A stretch of 64,000 nt of DNA from Streptomyces sp. NBC_00490 (GTDB lineage Bacteria > Actinomycetota > Actinomycetes > Streptomycetales > Streptomycetaceae). Within the stretch, counting starts at the first letter, position 1. The number at the start of each line of letters is the position of its first letter. The stretch covers positions 2,728,001 to 2,792,000 of the forward strand of contig NZ_CP107869.1 of the NCBI RefSeq assembly GCF_036013645.1. Direction: 5' to 3'. A program made the translations under genes and the position numbers. Of this stretch, positions 45,211 to 52,426 are shown in pieces. The notes under the pieces are model-generated. The model did not search any database, was not told the DNA's origin, and saw only the letters and a program-made list of their open reading frames with translations.

Positions 45211-45225
45211 TGCTTTGATGGCTGT

Positions 45226-45948
45226 ATGACCGTGTTCGTCGGTACATCGGGGTGGCAGTACAAGGACTGGCGGGGTGTCCTGTATCCCTCCGGGTGCCCG
45301 GTGCGCCTCTGGCTGGAGGAGTACGCGGGACAGTTCACCACGGTCGAGATCAACAACGCCTTCTACCGGCTGCCGTCGCGGGAGACCTTCGCGTCGTGGC
45401 GCGACCGGGTGCCGCGGGACTTCGTGGTCGCGGTCAAGGCGAGCCGCTTCCTCACCCACATCAAGCGTCTGCGGGACCCCGAGGAGCCGGTGCACCGGCT
45501 GCTGGCCCACGCCGAGGGCCTGGGGGCCCGCCTGGGCCCGGTCCTCCTCCAACTGCCCCCGACGCTCCGGGCGGACCCGGATCTGCTGGACGCCTGCCTG
45601 GCCTGCTTCCCCTCGTCGACGCGGGTGGCGGTGGAGCCCCGGCACGAGTCCTGGTGGACGCCGCGGACCCGCGGAGTTCTGGAGTCCCGGGGGGCGGCCC
45701 TGTGCTGGGCGGACGTCCGCGCCCGCCCGGTGACTCCGCTGTGGCGGACGGCGGACTGGGGGTACGTCCGCTTCCACGAGGGGCGCGCGAAGGAGTGGCC
45801 GCGGTACGGCAGGCGGTCGCTGGAGACATGGGCGGGGCGGGTGAGGGACACGTGGGCCGAAGGGGAGGACGTGTACGCGTACTTCAACAACGACCCGAAC
45901 GGGGCCGCGGTGGAGGACGCGAGGACGTTCGAGAAGCTCCTCCGCTGA
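45226..45948 (+). CDS. DUF72 (YecE-like) TIM-barrel protein
   Basis: A 240-residue cytoplasmic protein of the DUF72/YecE family. The start is VFVGTSGWQYKDWRGVLYP, with YAGQFTTVEINNAFYRLPS, VAVKASRFLTHIKRL, AVEPRHESWW and the family end VYAYFNNDPNGAAVEDA. The fold is a TIM barrel; the activity has not been settled. It lies 15 bp behind the AAA ATPase gene on the same strand and is convergent with the small GntR-type regulator gene. Confidence 0.92.
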   Translation: MTVFVGTSGWQYKDWRGVLYPSGCPVRLWLEEYAGQFTTVEINNAFYRLPSRETFASWRDRVPRDFVVAVKASRFLTHIKRLRDPEEPVHRLLAHAEGLGARLGPVLLQLPPTLRADPDLLDACLACFPSSTRVAVEPRHESWWTPRTRGVLESRGAALCWADVRARPVTPLWRTADWGYVRFHEGRAKEWPRYGRRSLETWAGRVRDTWAEGEDVYAYFNNDPNGAAVEDARTFEKLLR

Positions 45949-45986
45949 TCCCTCTCCGTCCCTTCTCAGCCCTGCCGGTCCTGATC

Positions 45987-46355
45987 TCAGCCTTGGTGGA
46001 CGGCCCGCAGAGCGTCCCGTACGGCGTCGAGTGCCGTCTGTTCGCCCGTCCCCAGGCGCCGGGCCCGCTCGGCGTAGGCCTGCGCGGCCGACGCCAGTTC
46101 GCGTTCCGCCGCGGAGCCCGCCGCGGCGACGAAGGTGCCGTTGCGCCCCCGCGTCTCGATCACTCCGTCCGTCTCCAGCGCCCGGTACGCCTTGGCGACG
46201 GTGTTCGCGGCGAGCCCCAGCGTGTCGGCCAGGCCGCGCACCGTCGGCAGCCGGTAGCCGACCGGCAGCACCCCCGACCGCGCCTGTCCGGAGATCTGCG
46301 CCCGCACCTGCTCGTACGGCGGCGCGCTGTCGTCGATGTGGATCTTCAAGGTCAC
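45987..46355 (-). CDS. GntR-family regulator, YtrA type
   Basis: A 122-residue regulator with only a DNA-binding domain and a short helical tail. The winged helix covers about residues 10-75: PPYEQVRAQISGQARSG, RLPTVRGLADTLGLAANTVA, KAYRALETDGVIETRGRNG. The small size and spacing fit the YtrA subfamily, which usually controls ABC or membrane genes, but none is adjacent. The GTG at 46355 gives MTLKIHIDDS. It is divergent from the GNAT gene at 46428 across 72 bp. Confidence 0.9.
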   Translation of the reverse strand: MTLKIHIDDSAPPYEQVRAQISGQARSGVLPVGYRLPTVRGLADTLGLAANTVAKAYRALETDGVIETRGRNGTFVAAAGSAAERELASAAQAYAERARRLGTGEQTALDAVRDALRAVHQG

Positions 46356-46427
46356 GGGGTCGATTGTCCCGCACCCGCCGGAAAATGAGAGGCAGCGGAA
46401 CACATCCGCCCCGTAGCGTCCGACCAC

Positions 46428-47357
46428 ATGACTGTGATCGTGCGCGACCTGCGTCCCGGCGTACGGGCCGACTTCGAGGACTTCGTCCGGGTCCGCGACC
46501 TCGCCATGCCCTTCGTCCTGTCGACCCCCGACGGCCTCGCCTACGACGTCGCCCGGATGCACCCCGACGCCCACTACCGGCCTCTCCTCGCGGAGGCGGA
46601 CGGCGAGGTGATCGGCACGGCCCAGGTCGGCCTGGTGCACGACAGTCCGGAGCCCGGTCAGGGCTATGTGAATGTGTACGTCCACCCGGAGCGGACGCGC
46701 CGAGGCGCCGGCGCGCTGCTGGTCCGCGCGGCCGAGGAGCATCTGGCGGCCCACGGTGCTAGGAAGCTGTTCGCCTGGGTCCTGGACGAGCCGGGCAACC
46801 GCGCCTTCGCCGAACGGCACGGCTATCGCGCGAGCCGCTCCGCGCACTTCCTCCGCCTGGACCTGGCGAACGGCACCCTGCCTCCGCTCCAGGACCCGCC
46901 GCCGGGCGTCGAGCTGCGCACCGGCGCCGACTTCGCGGACGACCCGCGCCCGCTGTTCGAGCTGGACTCGGAGACGCTGGCGGACGAACCGAGCGATGTC
47001 GAGTACGAGTTCACGGACTACGAGGCGTGGCTCCGGGAGACCTGGCGGCAGCCGCTGATGAGCCCCGAGCTGACCTCGGTCGCCGTGGTCGACGGCCGCC
47101 CCGCCGCCTTCAGCCTGGCCCGCACCGACGGCGGCACCCGCTACGGCACCGCCATGACCGGCACGGCCCGCGCCCACCGCGGCAAGGGCCTGGCCAAGCT
47201 CGCCAAGAACGACTCCCTGCACCGCGCCCGCGCCGCGGGGTTCACCCAGGCGTTCACCGGCAACGACGCCGGGAACGGTCCGATGATCGCCATCAACACA
47301 TGGTTCGGATACGAGATCTGCGCCACGGAGGTTCGCTATGTCCGCGAAATCGGCTGA
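46428..47357 (+). CDS. Tandem-domain GNAT acetyltransferase
   Basis: A 309-residue protein with two GNAT folds. The N-terminal one is complete: GYVNVYVHPERTRRGAGALL (about 79-98) carries the acetyl-CoA pyrophosphate loop. The C-terminal one (about 160-305) has TSVAVVDGRPAAFSLART and a looser loop, AHRGKGLAKLAKNDSLHRAR. Proteins of this layout acetylate small amines or antibiotics, as mycothiol synthase does, but the acceptor is not evident here. The last 20 bp overlap the FomD-like gene. Confidence 0.88.
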   Translation: MTVIVRDLRPGVRADFEDFVRVRDLAMPFVLSTPDGLAYDVARMHPDAHYRPLLAEADGEVIGTAQVGLVHDSPEPGQGYVNVYVHPERTRRGAGALLVRAAEEHLAAHGARKLFAWVLDEPGNRAFAERHGYRASRSAHFLRLDLANGTLPPLQDPPPGVELRTGADFADDPRPLFELDSETLADEPSDVEYEFTDYEAWLRETWRQPLMSPELTSVAVVDGRPAAFSLARTDGGTRYGTAMTGTARAHRGKGLAKLAKNDSLHRARAAGFTQAFTGNDAGNGPMIAINTWFGYEICATEVRYVREIG

Positions 47358-47841
47358 GGCGACGGAGCAGTTGGACGTGGTGCTGGTCAAGGCTGGCCGC
47401 ACGAAGATCCGTTACCCGGCCGAGCTGGTCGGCGACGACGGCAACCACGTCACGGTCCGCGCCGCCTGGGCGGGCGACGGCGTCCGTGACTTCGGCTTCG
47501 TCCGCTTCGAGCCCGGGGACGTCTTCACGGAGCACTACTGGCGGGACCGCTGGTACGCGGTGAAGGAGGTCCGCGCCGGCGACGGCACGCTCAAGGGCTG
47601 GTACTGCGACGTCACCCGCCCCGCCGTGCGCTCCGGCGCCGAGCTCGTCGTGGAGGATCTCGACCTGGACCTGTGGCGCTCCGCCGACGGGACGGACGTG
47701 CTGCGCCTGGACGAGGACGAGTTCGCCGAGAGCGGTCTGGCGGAGCGGGATCCCGAGGCGGCGGGCGCCGCGACGACGGCCCTGGACGAGCTGGAGGTGT
47801 TCGCCTCCGTCGACGGCGGTCTGGAGTCGCTGCTGGCCTAG
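47338..47841 (+). CDS. DUF402 / FomD-like nucleotide hydrolase
   Basis: A 167-residue protein of the DUF402 family, whose studied member FomD hydrolyses cytidylyl phosphonate and nucleotide diphosphate bonds in fosfomycin biosynthesis. Visible family motifs are VFTEHYWRDRWYAVKEV (about 61-77), LKGWYCDVTRPAV and VVEDLDLDLWRSADG, whose acidic residues and Tyr bind metal and nucleotide in FomD. No fosfomycin genes lie nearby, so a housekeeping role is more likely. It overlaps the GNAT gene by 20 bp and its stop overlaps that of the convergent methyltransferase by 4 bp. Confidence 0.85.
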   Translation: MSAKSAEATEQLDVVLVKAGRTKIRYPAELVGDDGNHVTVRAAWAGDGVRDFGFVRFEPGDVFTEHYWRDRWYAVKEVRAGDGTLKGWYCDVTRPAVRSGAELVVEDLDLDLWRSADGTDVLRLDEDEFAESGLAERDPEAAGAATTALDELEVFASVDGGLESLLA

Positions 47842-48452
47842 ACGGCCGCCACCACCGCGTACCGCTCGTCCGCCACGGCCCTGCCCCACAGCAGCGGATC
47901 GCCGGACAACTGCTCGACGCGCACATGGGCGGCGACGGAGTCCAGGAGGGCGGTCAGCCGCTCGGCCGGTATCCCGACCGGGCTCACCGCACCCCAGACG
48001 CCCTCGACCAGCACCAGCCGGCCGCCCGGCCGCAGCAGCTCGCGCCAGTGGCGCAGGGCGCGGCCGGGGTCCGGGAGGGCCCACAGCACATGCCGTACGA
48101 GAACGACGTCGAAGCGCTGCTCCCCCACCGGCGGTGTCGCGGCGTCACCGACCAGGAACGCCGCGTCACGTCCGGCGAGCTTGGCGCGGGCGAGGTCCAC
48201 CATCGCCGGGGAGCTGTCCACGCCGGTGACGCGGTGTCCCTGTTCGGCCGCGAGGAGCGACAGGCTGCCGGTGCCGCAGCCGAGGTCGAGGATGTCGCAG
48301 GCGCGGCCGGGCAGCCAGGAGCGCAGCCGGTCGGCCCAGGCGGCGCGCACCTCGGGGTCACGCAGGCCGTGATCCGGTTCTTCGTCGAAAGAAGCGGCTT
48401 CCGCGTCCCAATCCATGCGGGCGTCGGTGTCGAATTCCCTGTGATTCGCCAT
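47838..48452 (-). CDS. Class I SAM-dependent methyltransferase
   Basis: A 204-residue Rossmann-fold methyltransferase. Motif I is ILDLGCGTGSLSLLAAEQGH (about 54-73), followed by VTGVDSSPAMVDLARAK with the acidic ribose-binding residue, FDVVLVRHVLWALPDP and LLRPGGRLVLVEG. The substrate is unknown; UbiE/COQ5-like small-molecule enzymes look similar. I used the ATG at 48452 (MANHREF); starts at 48482 or 48417 are also in frame. It is convergent with the FomD-like gene. Confidence 0.9.
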   Translation of the reverse strand: MANHREFDTDARMDWDAEAASFDEEPDHGLRDPEVRAAWADRLRSWLPGRACDILDLGCGTGSLSLLAAEQGHRVTGVDSSPAMVDLARAKLAGRDAAFLVGDAATPPVGEQRFDVVLVRHVLWALPDPGRALRHWRELLRPGGRLVLVEGVWGAVSPVGIPAERLTALLDSVAAHVRVEQLSGDPLLWGRAVADERYAVVAAV

Positions 48453-48625
48453 GGTCCACAGCGTGCCACCCGGCACTGACAATCAGACGGCGGTGGAACA
48501 CCGCTCGAAAGCCAGTCGAAATCGTGATGGTCACCACTGACAGATTCGCTCCGATGAGTAACTCTCCCCAAAAGGGTCTACCTCCGCGAGAACGCGGAAC
48601 ACGGTAGGCACCGAAGGAGGCAGCC

Positions 48626-48760
48626 ATGCGCCGCGTAACCGTGCAGAAGCCCCTGAAGAAGTCGGACAGCCGTCGGATCCGCGAGGAGGCGGAAGACAGC
48701 TCCGCCGGACGCCCCGAGGTGCGAAAGGACATCGCGCGCACCTGGTGGCCGGACGGCTGA
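48626..48760 (+). CDS. 44-residue small protein ending RTWWPDG
   Basis: A short ORF with an excellent ribosome binding site (GAAGGAGG, 5 bp before the ATG). The product is MRRVTVQKPLKKSDSRRIRE in its first part and VRKDIARTWWPDG at its end: basic, then acidic in the centre, with a Trp pair near the C-terminus. Codon third positions are GC-rich as in real genes. I know of no function. The 173 bp upstream hold a promoter-like stretch and nothing else recognisable. Confidence 0.7.
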   Translation: MRRVTVQKPLKKSDSRRIREEAEDSSAGRPEVRKDIARTWWPDG

Positions 48761-48789
48761 CACCGACATGACCCGGCGCATGGGATGTG

Positions 48790-49239
48790 TCAGTCCAGTC
48801 GCTTGCGGTAGTGGACGCGGTCGTAGGGCCCGTCCACTCGCCGTTCCAGGACCTCGTATCCGTACTTCGGATAGATCTTCTGGTTCTCCCACATCATCGC
48901 GTTCGTGTAGAGCCTGACCTCGGACAGGCCCAGCGCACGCGCGTGTGCGTCCACGAACCGCAGCAGCCGTCCGCCGACGCCGGTGCCCTGGGCGTCGGGG
49001 TGGACGGCGATGTTGTCGAGGTACAGATGATCCGCACGCGCCTCGACGACCACCAGTCCGTGCACGGGCTCCCCCGTGACGAACACCTGCCCCGCGGCCA
49101 CGTTCGCCGCGTGGTCCCGCTCCATGGGCTGCGGCACCACCCCGATGCGCTCGATGTAGTGGTGGTACGCCGCATCGGTCACGCTCTTCACGGCTGCCAC
49201 GTCGGTGGCGACGGCCTGCCGGATCTCCTCGTCGGTCAT
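48790..49239 (-). CDS. GNAT acetyltransferase
   Basis: A 149-residue single-domain GNAT enzyme. The acetyl-CoA loop is IAVHPDAQGTGVGGRLLRFV (about 78-97). The substrate side has YHHYIERIGVVPQPMERDHA, and the C-terminus has LYTNAMMWENQKIYPKYGYE, typical of GNATs that act on small molecules or toxins. The acceptor is unknown. I chose the ATG at 49239 (MTDEEIRQ); the frame opens 12 codons further. It is convergent with the small protein gene at 48626. Confidence 0.9.
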   Translation of the reverse strand: MTDEEIRQAVATDVAAVKSVTDAAYHHYIERIGVVPQPMERDHAANVAAGQVFVTGEPVHGLVVVEARADHLYLDNIAVHPDAQGTGVGGRLLRFVDAHARALGLSEVRLYTNAMMWENQKIYPKYGYEVLERRVDGPYDRVHYRKRLD

Positions 49240-49398
49240 GCCGTGACGGTACCTACCTGATCGCAGTCTGAGCACTCCCTTAACGGCACCATAAGGATCT
49301 CCGTCAGCCGCTCCCAGCAGGCGATTTCACGGTTTCTTGGGGCTAGCTTGCTGATCGCCCCCACGGGATTCCCAAGAACCGCTGCGAGGAGTTTCCCC

Positions 49399-50394
49399 AT
49401 GCCTGCACGCCGTAAGGCCGCCGTCGTCGCCGCCCTCGGCCTGACCCCGCTCGCCCTCACCGCGCTGGTCGCCGCGCCCGCGTCGGCGCACGGCACGATG
49501 GGTGACCCGGTGAGCCGGGTCGCGCAGTGCTACGCGGAGGGTCCCGAGAGCCCGAAGTCCGCCGCGTGCAAGGCGGCGGTCGCGGCCGGCGGCACGCAGG
49601 CGCTCTACGACTGGAACGGCATCCGCATCGGGGACGCGAACGGGCGGCACCAGTCGCTGATCCCGGACGGCAAGCTGTGCAGCGCGAACAGCGACGAGTT
49701 CAAGGGCCTCGACCTGGCCCGCGCGGACTGGCCGACGACGAGCGTGAGCAGTGGCCCGTACACCTTCAAGTACCGCGTCACCGCCCCGCACAAGGGCACC
49801 TTCACGGTGTACCTGACCAAGGAGGGCTACGACCCGGCGCAGCCGCTGGCCTGGGACGACCTGGACCTGGACCATCCGGTGGCGACGGCCACCGACCCGA
49901 CCGCGACCGGCGGCCACTACACGTTCTCCGGCACTCTCCCGGAGCGCTCCGGCGCGCAGGTCCTGTACGGGATCTGGCAGCGCTCGGACAGTCCGGAGGC
50001 GTTCTACTCCTGCTCGGACGTGACGTTCGGCGGCAGTGGCGGCTCCTCCGGGTCCGGCTCGGAGAGCAGCGCGTCCCCGGCGCCGAGCGCGTCCGCCCCT
50101 TCCGAGGAGCAGATCGAGGAGGGCGAGGACGAGTCGACGGTCGAGCACCACGGCCACGGCGACCAGGACGCCGACACCTCGGCGGAACCGGCCGCGACGG
50201 AGTCGGAGCCGGCCGCCGCCGTGCCCGCTAACGAGGTGAGGGCGGCCGGTGCCACGGAGGACCTCGCCGAGACCGGTGGCGACAGCAGCACGGCGTATGT
50301 CGCCATGGGCGGCGCGGCCGTCCTCGCGGCGGGTGCGGCGATCCTCTTCGGGTCGGTCCGCCGGCGCGCGACGAGCGGTGGCCGGGGCCGCTGA
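49399..50394 (+). CDS. Cell-wall-anchored AA10 lytic polysaccharide monooxygenase (LPMO)
   Basis: A 331-residue secreted copper enzyme that cleaves chitin or cellulose oxidatively. The signal peptide ends ASA at residue 30, exposing His31 (HGTMGDPVSR), the N-terminal copper-brace His. The AA10 domain covers about 31-195 (YNWNG-like YDWNGIRIGDANGRHQ, PYTFKYRVTAPHKGTF). A Ser/Glu/His-rich linker follows. The C-terminus has a sorting signal: LAETG at 289-293, a hydrophobic helix and a basic tail RRRATSGGRGR. LAETG is the motif of class E sortases, so it is probably linked to the wall. The class E/F sortase at 11526 is not adjacent. A strong terminator follows. Confidence 0.92.
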   Translation: MPARRKAAVVAALGLTPLALTALVAAPASAHGTMGDPVSRVAQCYAEGPESPKSAACKAAVAAGGTQALYDWNGIRIGDANGRHQSLIPDGKLCSANSDEFKGLDLARADWPTTSVSSGPYTFKYRVTAPHKGTFTVYLTKEGYDPAQPLAWDDLDLDHPVATATDPTATGGHYTFSGTLPERSGAQVLYGIWQRSDSPEAFYSCSDVTFGGSGGSSGSGSESSASPAPSASAPSEEQIEEGEDESTVEHHGHGDQDADTSAEPAATESEPAAAVPANEVRAAGATEDLAETGGDSSTAYVAMGGAAVLAAGAAILFGSVRRRATSGGRGR

Positions 50395-50410
50395 GGCCAC
50401 CACGGGGGGC

Positions 50411-50445
50411 GGGGGCTGTCCGGCGGCTCAGGCCGGACAGCCCCC
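50411..50445. terminator. Bidirectional terminator between LPMO and lipase genes
   Basis: A perfect 14-bp stem (GGGGGCTGTCCGGC / GCCGGACAGCCCCC) with a 7-base loop, 16 bp after the LPMO stop and 9 bp from the end of the convergent lipase gene. Confidence 0.9.
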
Positions 50446-50454
50446 GGTCGGGTG

Positions 50455-51318
50455 TCATCCGAGGACGGACGCACAGGTGGTCGCAGTGGCGTGGGCGGGG
50501 TCGAGCGCGTTGGTGACCTCGTGGAAGGCGATCAGGTCGAACAGTCCGATCGCCGCGTGTTCGGAGAGGTCGAGCGGGCACAGGTCCTGGATGACCACGT
50601 TGTTGACGCCGGGTCCGCTGAGGAACTGGCTCCGGTACGGCGTGACCACCTCGTCGTACTTGGTGGCGAGGACCGTGTACGTCACGCCGGGGACGGTGTC
50701 GCCGCCTTCGTTGAGCTTGGTGAGGAAGGGCGATCCGGCGGTCTGGTCGGCGAGGGCCGGGGTGTTCTGCGAGAGCAGGTCGCCGGCTCCGGGGAAGTAG
50801 TCCAGCAGCTGGGTGAGGCCGTTCAGCGTGGTGCCGTGGTTGCTGGGGGCGATGCCGACGAGGGCGTCCACCTTCGCGGCTCCGCCGAGGAACTTGAGGT
50901 AGTAGCGGGGCATCATGCCGCCCTGCGAGTGACCGACGAGGTCGGTCTCGGTGGCGCCGGTGGAGCCGAGCACCCGGTCGACGAAGGCGGACAGCTGGCC
51001 GGCCGACTTGTCGATGGGGCCGAGTCCGTGGAAGACGGGGACGCCGGACAGTTGGCCGTAGTCGAAGGAGTAGACGCAGTACCCGCGGTTCTTCAGGTAC
51101 GGCGCGAGGCCCAGCCAGTTGTCGACGGAGTTGCCGAAGGTGCCGTGCACGAGGACGACGGGGTGGGGGTGGGCGGCGGACGGCTTGCAGGAGAAGTCGT
51201 TCCAGCCTCGGCTGGGAGCGTCGGCGGCATGGGCGCTGGTGGCGGCGGGGACGAGGGCGACCGATGCGGTCAGCAGCAGCGCGGTCAGGGGTCTGAGCAG
51301 TCGTTTCCAGGGCAGCAT
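50455..51318 (-). CDS. Secreted lipase (alpha/beta hydrolase, EstA/class 2 type)
   Basis: A 287-residue secreted lipase. The signal peptide ends at about residue 31 (SAHAAD). The oxyanion-hole motif is VVLVHGTFGN (about 54-63). The nucleophile elbow is LVGHSQGGMMPRYYL (Ser at about 131). The late acid and His are in the LDLSEHAAIGLFDLIAFHEV region. Four Cys suggest disulfides. It hydrolyses triacylglycerol or esters outside the cell. Upstream lie a GTGATCCGGATCAC site (51367-51380) and two AAGTTACG direct repeats. Confidence 0.92.
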   Translation of the reverse strand: MLPWKRLLRPLTALLLTASVALVPAATSAHAADAPSRGWNDFSCKPSAAHPHPVVLVHGTFGNSVDNWLGLAPYLKNRGYCVYSFDYGQLSGVPVFHGLGPIDKSAGQLSAFVDRVLGSTGATETDLVGHSQGGMMPRYYLKFLGGAAKVDALVGIAPSNHGTTLNGLTQLLDYFPGAGDLLSQNTPALADQTAGSPFLTKLNEGGDTVPGVTYTVLATKYDEVVTPYRSQFLSGPGVNNVVIQDLCPLDLSEHAAIGLFDLIAFHEVTNALDPAHATATTCASVLG

Positions 51319-51366
51319 CGAGCGATCTCCTTGCGGCTCAAGGGAGTTGCGATGGCCTTACGCCCT

Positions 51367-51380
51367 GTGATCCGGATCAC
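51367..51380. promoter_or_regulatory. Crp/Fnr-like site GTGATCCGGATCAC
   Basis: A perfect 14-bp palindrome of the form GTGA-N6-TCAC, the Crp-type core, 49 bp upstream of the lipase start. Streptomyces Crp binds such sites; other Crp/Fnr proteins cannot be excluded. Confidence 0.5.
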
Positions 51381-51400
51381 GAGGATGCTGTTCACTCGTC

Positions 51401-51435
51401 AAGTTACGAACGGGTAGTGCACTTGTGAAGTTACG
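51401..51435. repeat. AAGTTACG direct repeats in the lipase promoter region
   Basis: AAGTTACG occurs at 51401-51408 and 51428-51435, 27 bp apart, each preceded by GTC or GTG. The helical spacing (about 2.6 turns) may indicate activator binding upstream of the lipase. Confidence 0.4.
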
Positions 51436-51501
51436 CGTCAGTAAAAACTTCCAGTGCTAACCGGAAGCGAGTGCGACTCAAGTGCGTTCCCTGATGAACC
51501 A

Positions 51502-51945
51502 TCACCAGGCAGGCCTGATGGGACCATAGGGGGCGATGCGCGCCAATTGATCACGCAACGCCCGCACTTCACCCTCACCGATCAGTTCGACCCACGCCCG
51601 AACGGCCTCCGCTGCCGCCTCCTCCGCGGCCCGGGTGCAGGCCCACCCCCGCTCGGTCAGCACGACGAGCCTGGCCCGCGCGTCGTCGGGATGCGGCCGC
51701 CGCTCGACGTACCCCTTCCGCACGAGGTCCTCGACGAGCTGGCTGGCGGCCTGCTTCGTGACTCCCAGATGGACGGCGAGGTCGGTGACCGTGGCCCCGT
51801 CCGGGGCGAGCCGGGTGAAGGCGAACCCGTACATGGGCCGCGCCTCGAACCCCCGCGCGACGACACCGTCATTGATGCGATGCGTCAGTTCACCCGCGGC
51901 GGCGAGCAGGGCGGCGGACAGGGCGAGGGCTTCGGAGTTCTGCAC
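51502..51945 (-). CDS. MarR-family regulator
   Basis: A 147-residue winged-helix regulator. The recognition helix region is TVTDLAVHLGVTKQAASQLV (about 53-72), followed by RKGYVERRPHPDDARARLVV, the MarR wing with its conserved Asp-Arg pair. Flanking helices form the dimer interface. It is divergent from the cupin gene. The 106-bp intergenic region carries two 15-bp perfect palindromes, GTCAAGC-A/T-GCTTGAC, which are almost certainly its operators and imply autoregulation plus control of the cupin. The ligand is unknown. Confidence 0.93.
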   Translation of the reverse strand: MQNSEALALSAALLAAAGELTHRINDGVVARGFEARPMYGFAFTRLAPDGATVTDLAVHLGVTKQAASQLVEDLVRKGYVERRPHPDDARARLVVLTERGWACTRAAEEAAAEAVRAWVELIGEGEVRALRDQLARIAPYGPIRPAW

Positions 51946-51974
51946 GGATGCATTGAAACACCCTTGACAGTTTG

Positions 51975-51989
51975 GTCAAGCAGCTTGAC
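51975..51989. promoter_or_regulatory. MarR operator 1, GTCAAGCAGCTTGAC
   Basis: A perfect 7-1-7 palindrome (17 bp counting the flanking G and C pair), 30 bp from the MarR start. Its centre is 29 bp from that of operator 2. Confidence 0.85.
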
Positions 51990-52003
51990 CATAGAGTCAC
52001 ATA

Positions 52004-52018
52004 GTCAAGCTGCTTGAC
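52004..52018. promoter_or_regulatory. MarR operator 2, GTCAAGCTGCTTGAC
   Basis: A second perfect 7-1-7 palindrome differing from operator 1 only at the central base, 34 bp from the cupin start, so it would cover the cupin promoter. Confidence 0.85.
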
Positions 52019-52051
52019 CAATTTACCGATGTTCCGATCCGGAGGCACTCC

Positions 52052-52426
52052 ATGCCCGTCATCCGCTCATCCGAAGCCGTCACGCACGAGATCCACGGCG
52101 CCCGCTTCGTCTCCTACGCCACTCCCCTGACCGGCAGCAAAGAGCTGTGCGCCTGGCGCGGCGAGATCCCGGCGGGGACGAAAGCCCCCGCTCACACGGT
52201 CAACCGCGAGGAGATCTTCCACCTCCTCGACGGCGAACTCCTGATCACCCTCGACGACGAAACCCACCGCATCACGGCAGGTGACACCCTGATCATCAAT
52301 CCCGGCGCGACCCTGAGCGTCGAGAACCCGACCGATCGGACCGCGATCTCCTGGGTGACCACGTCCATCGGCCTTCAGGCGACGCTGGCCGACGGCACGG
52401 TCATCACTCCCCCGTGGGCCAACTGA
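52052..52426 (+). CDS. Single-domain cupin protein
   Basis: A 124-residue cupin. Motif 1 is in GTKAPAHTVNREEIFHLLDG (about 44-63), which offers His48 and Glu residues as metal ligands, and motif 2 is in ITAGDTLIINPGATLSVEN (about 76-94) without the usual motif-2 His. It may be an enzyme or a small-molecule binder; the MarR partner suggests a detoxification or stress role. GGAGG lies 7 bp upstream of the ATG. The 3' end overlaps the convergent NADAR-like gene by 23 bp. Confidence 0.88.
   Translation: MPVIRSSEAVTHEIHGARFVSYATPLTGSKELCAWRGEIPAGTKAPAHTVNREEIFHLLDGELLITLDDETHRITAGDTLIINPGATLSVENPTDRTAISWVTTSIGLQATLADGTVITPPWAN

Noticed and set aside
47338..48452. Fosfomycin or other phosphonate biosynthesis cluster, suggested by a FomD-like gene beside a methyltransferase
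   Set aside because: No PEP mutase or other phosphonate gene is present and the methyltransferase is on the opposite strand.
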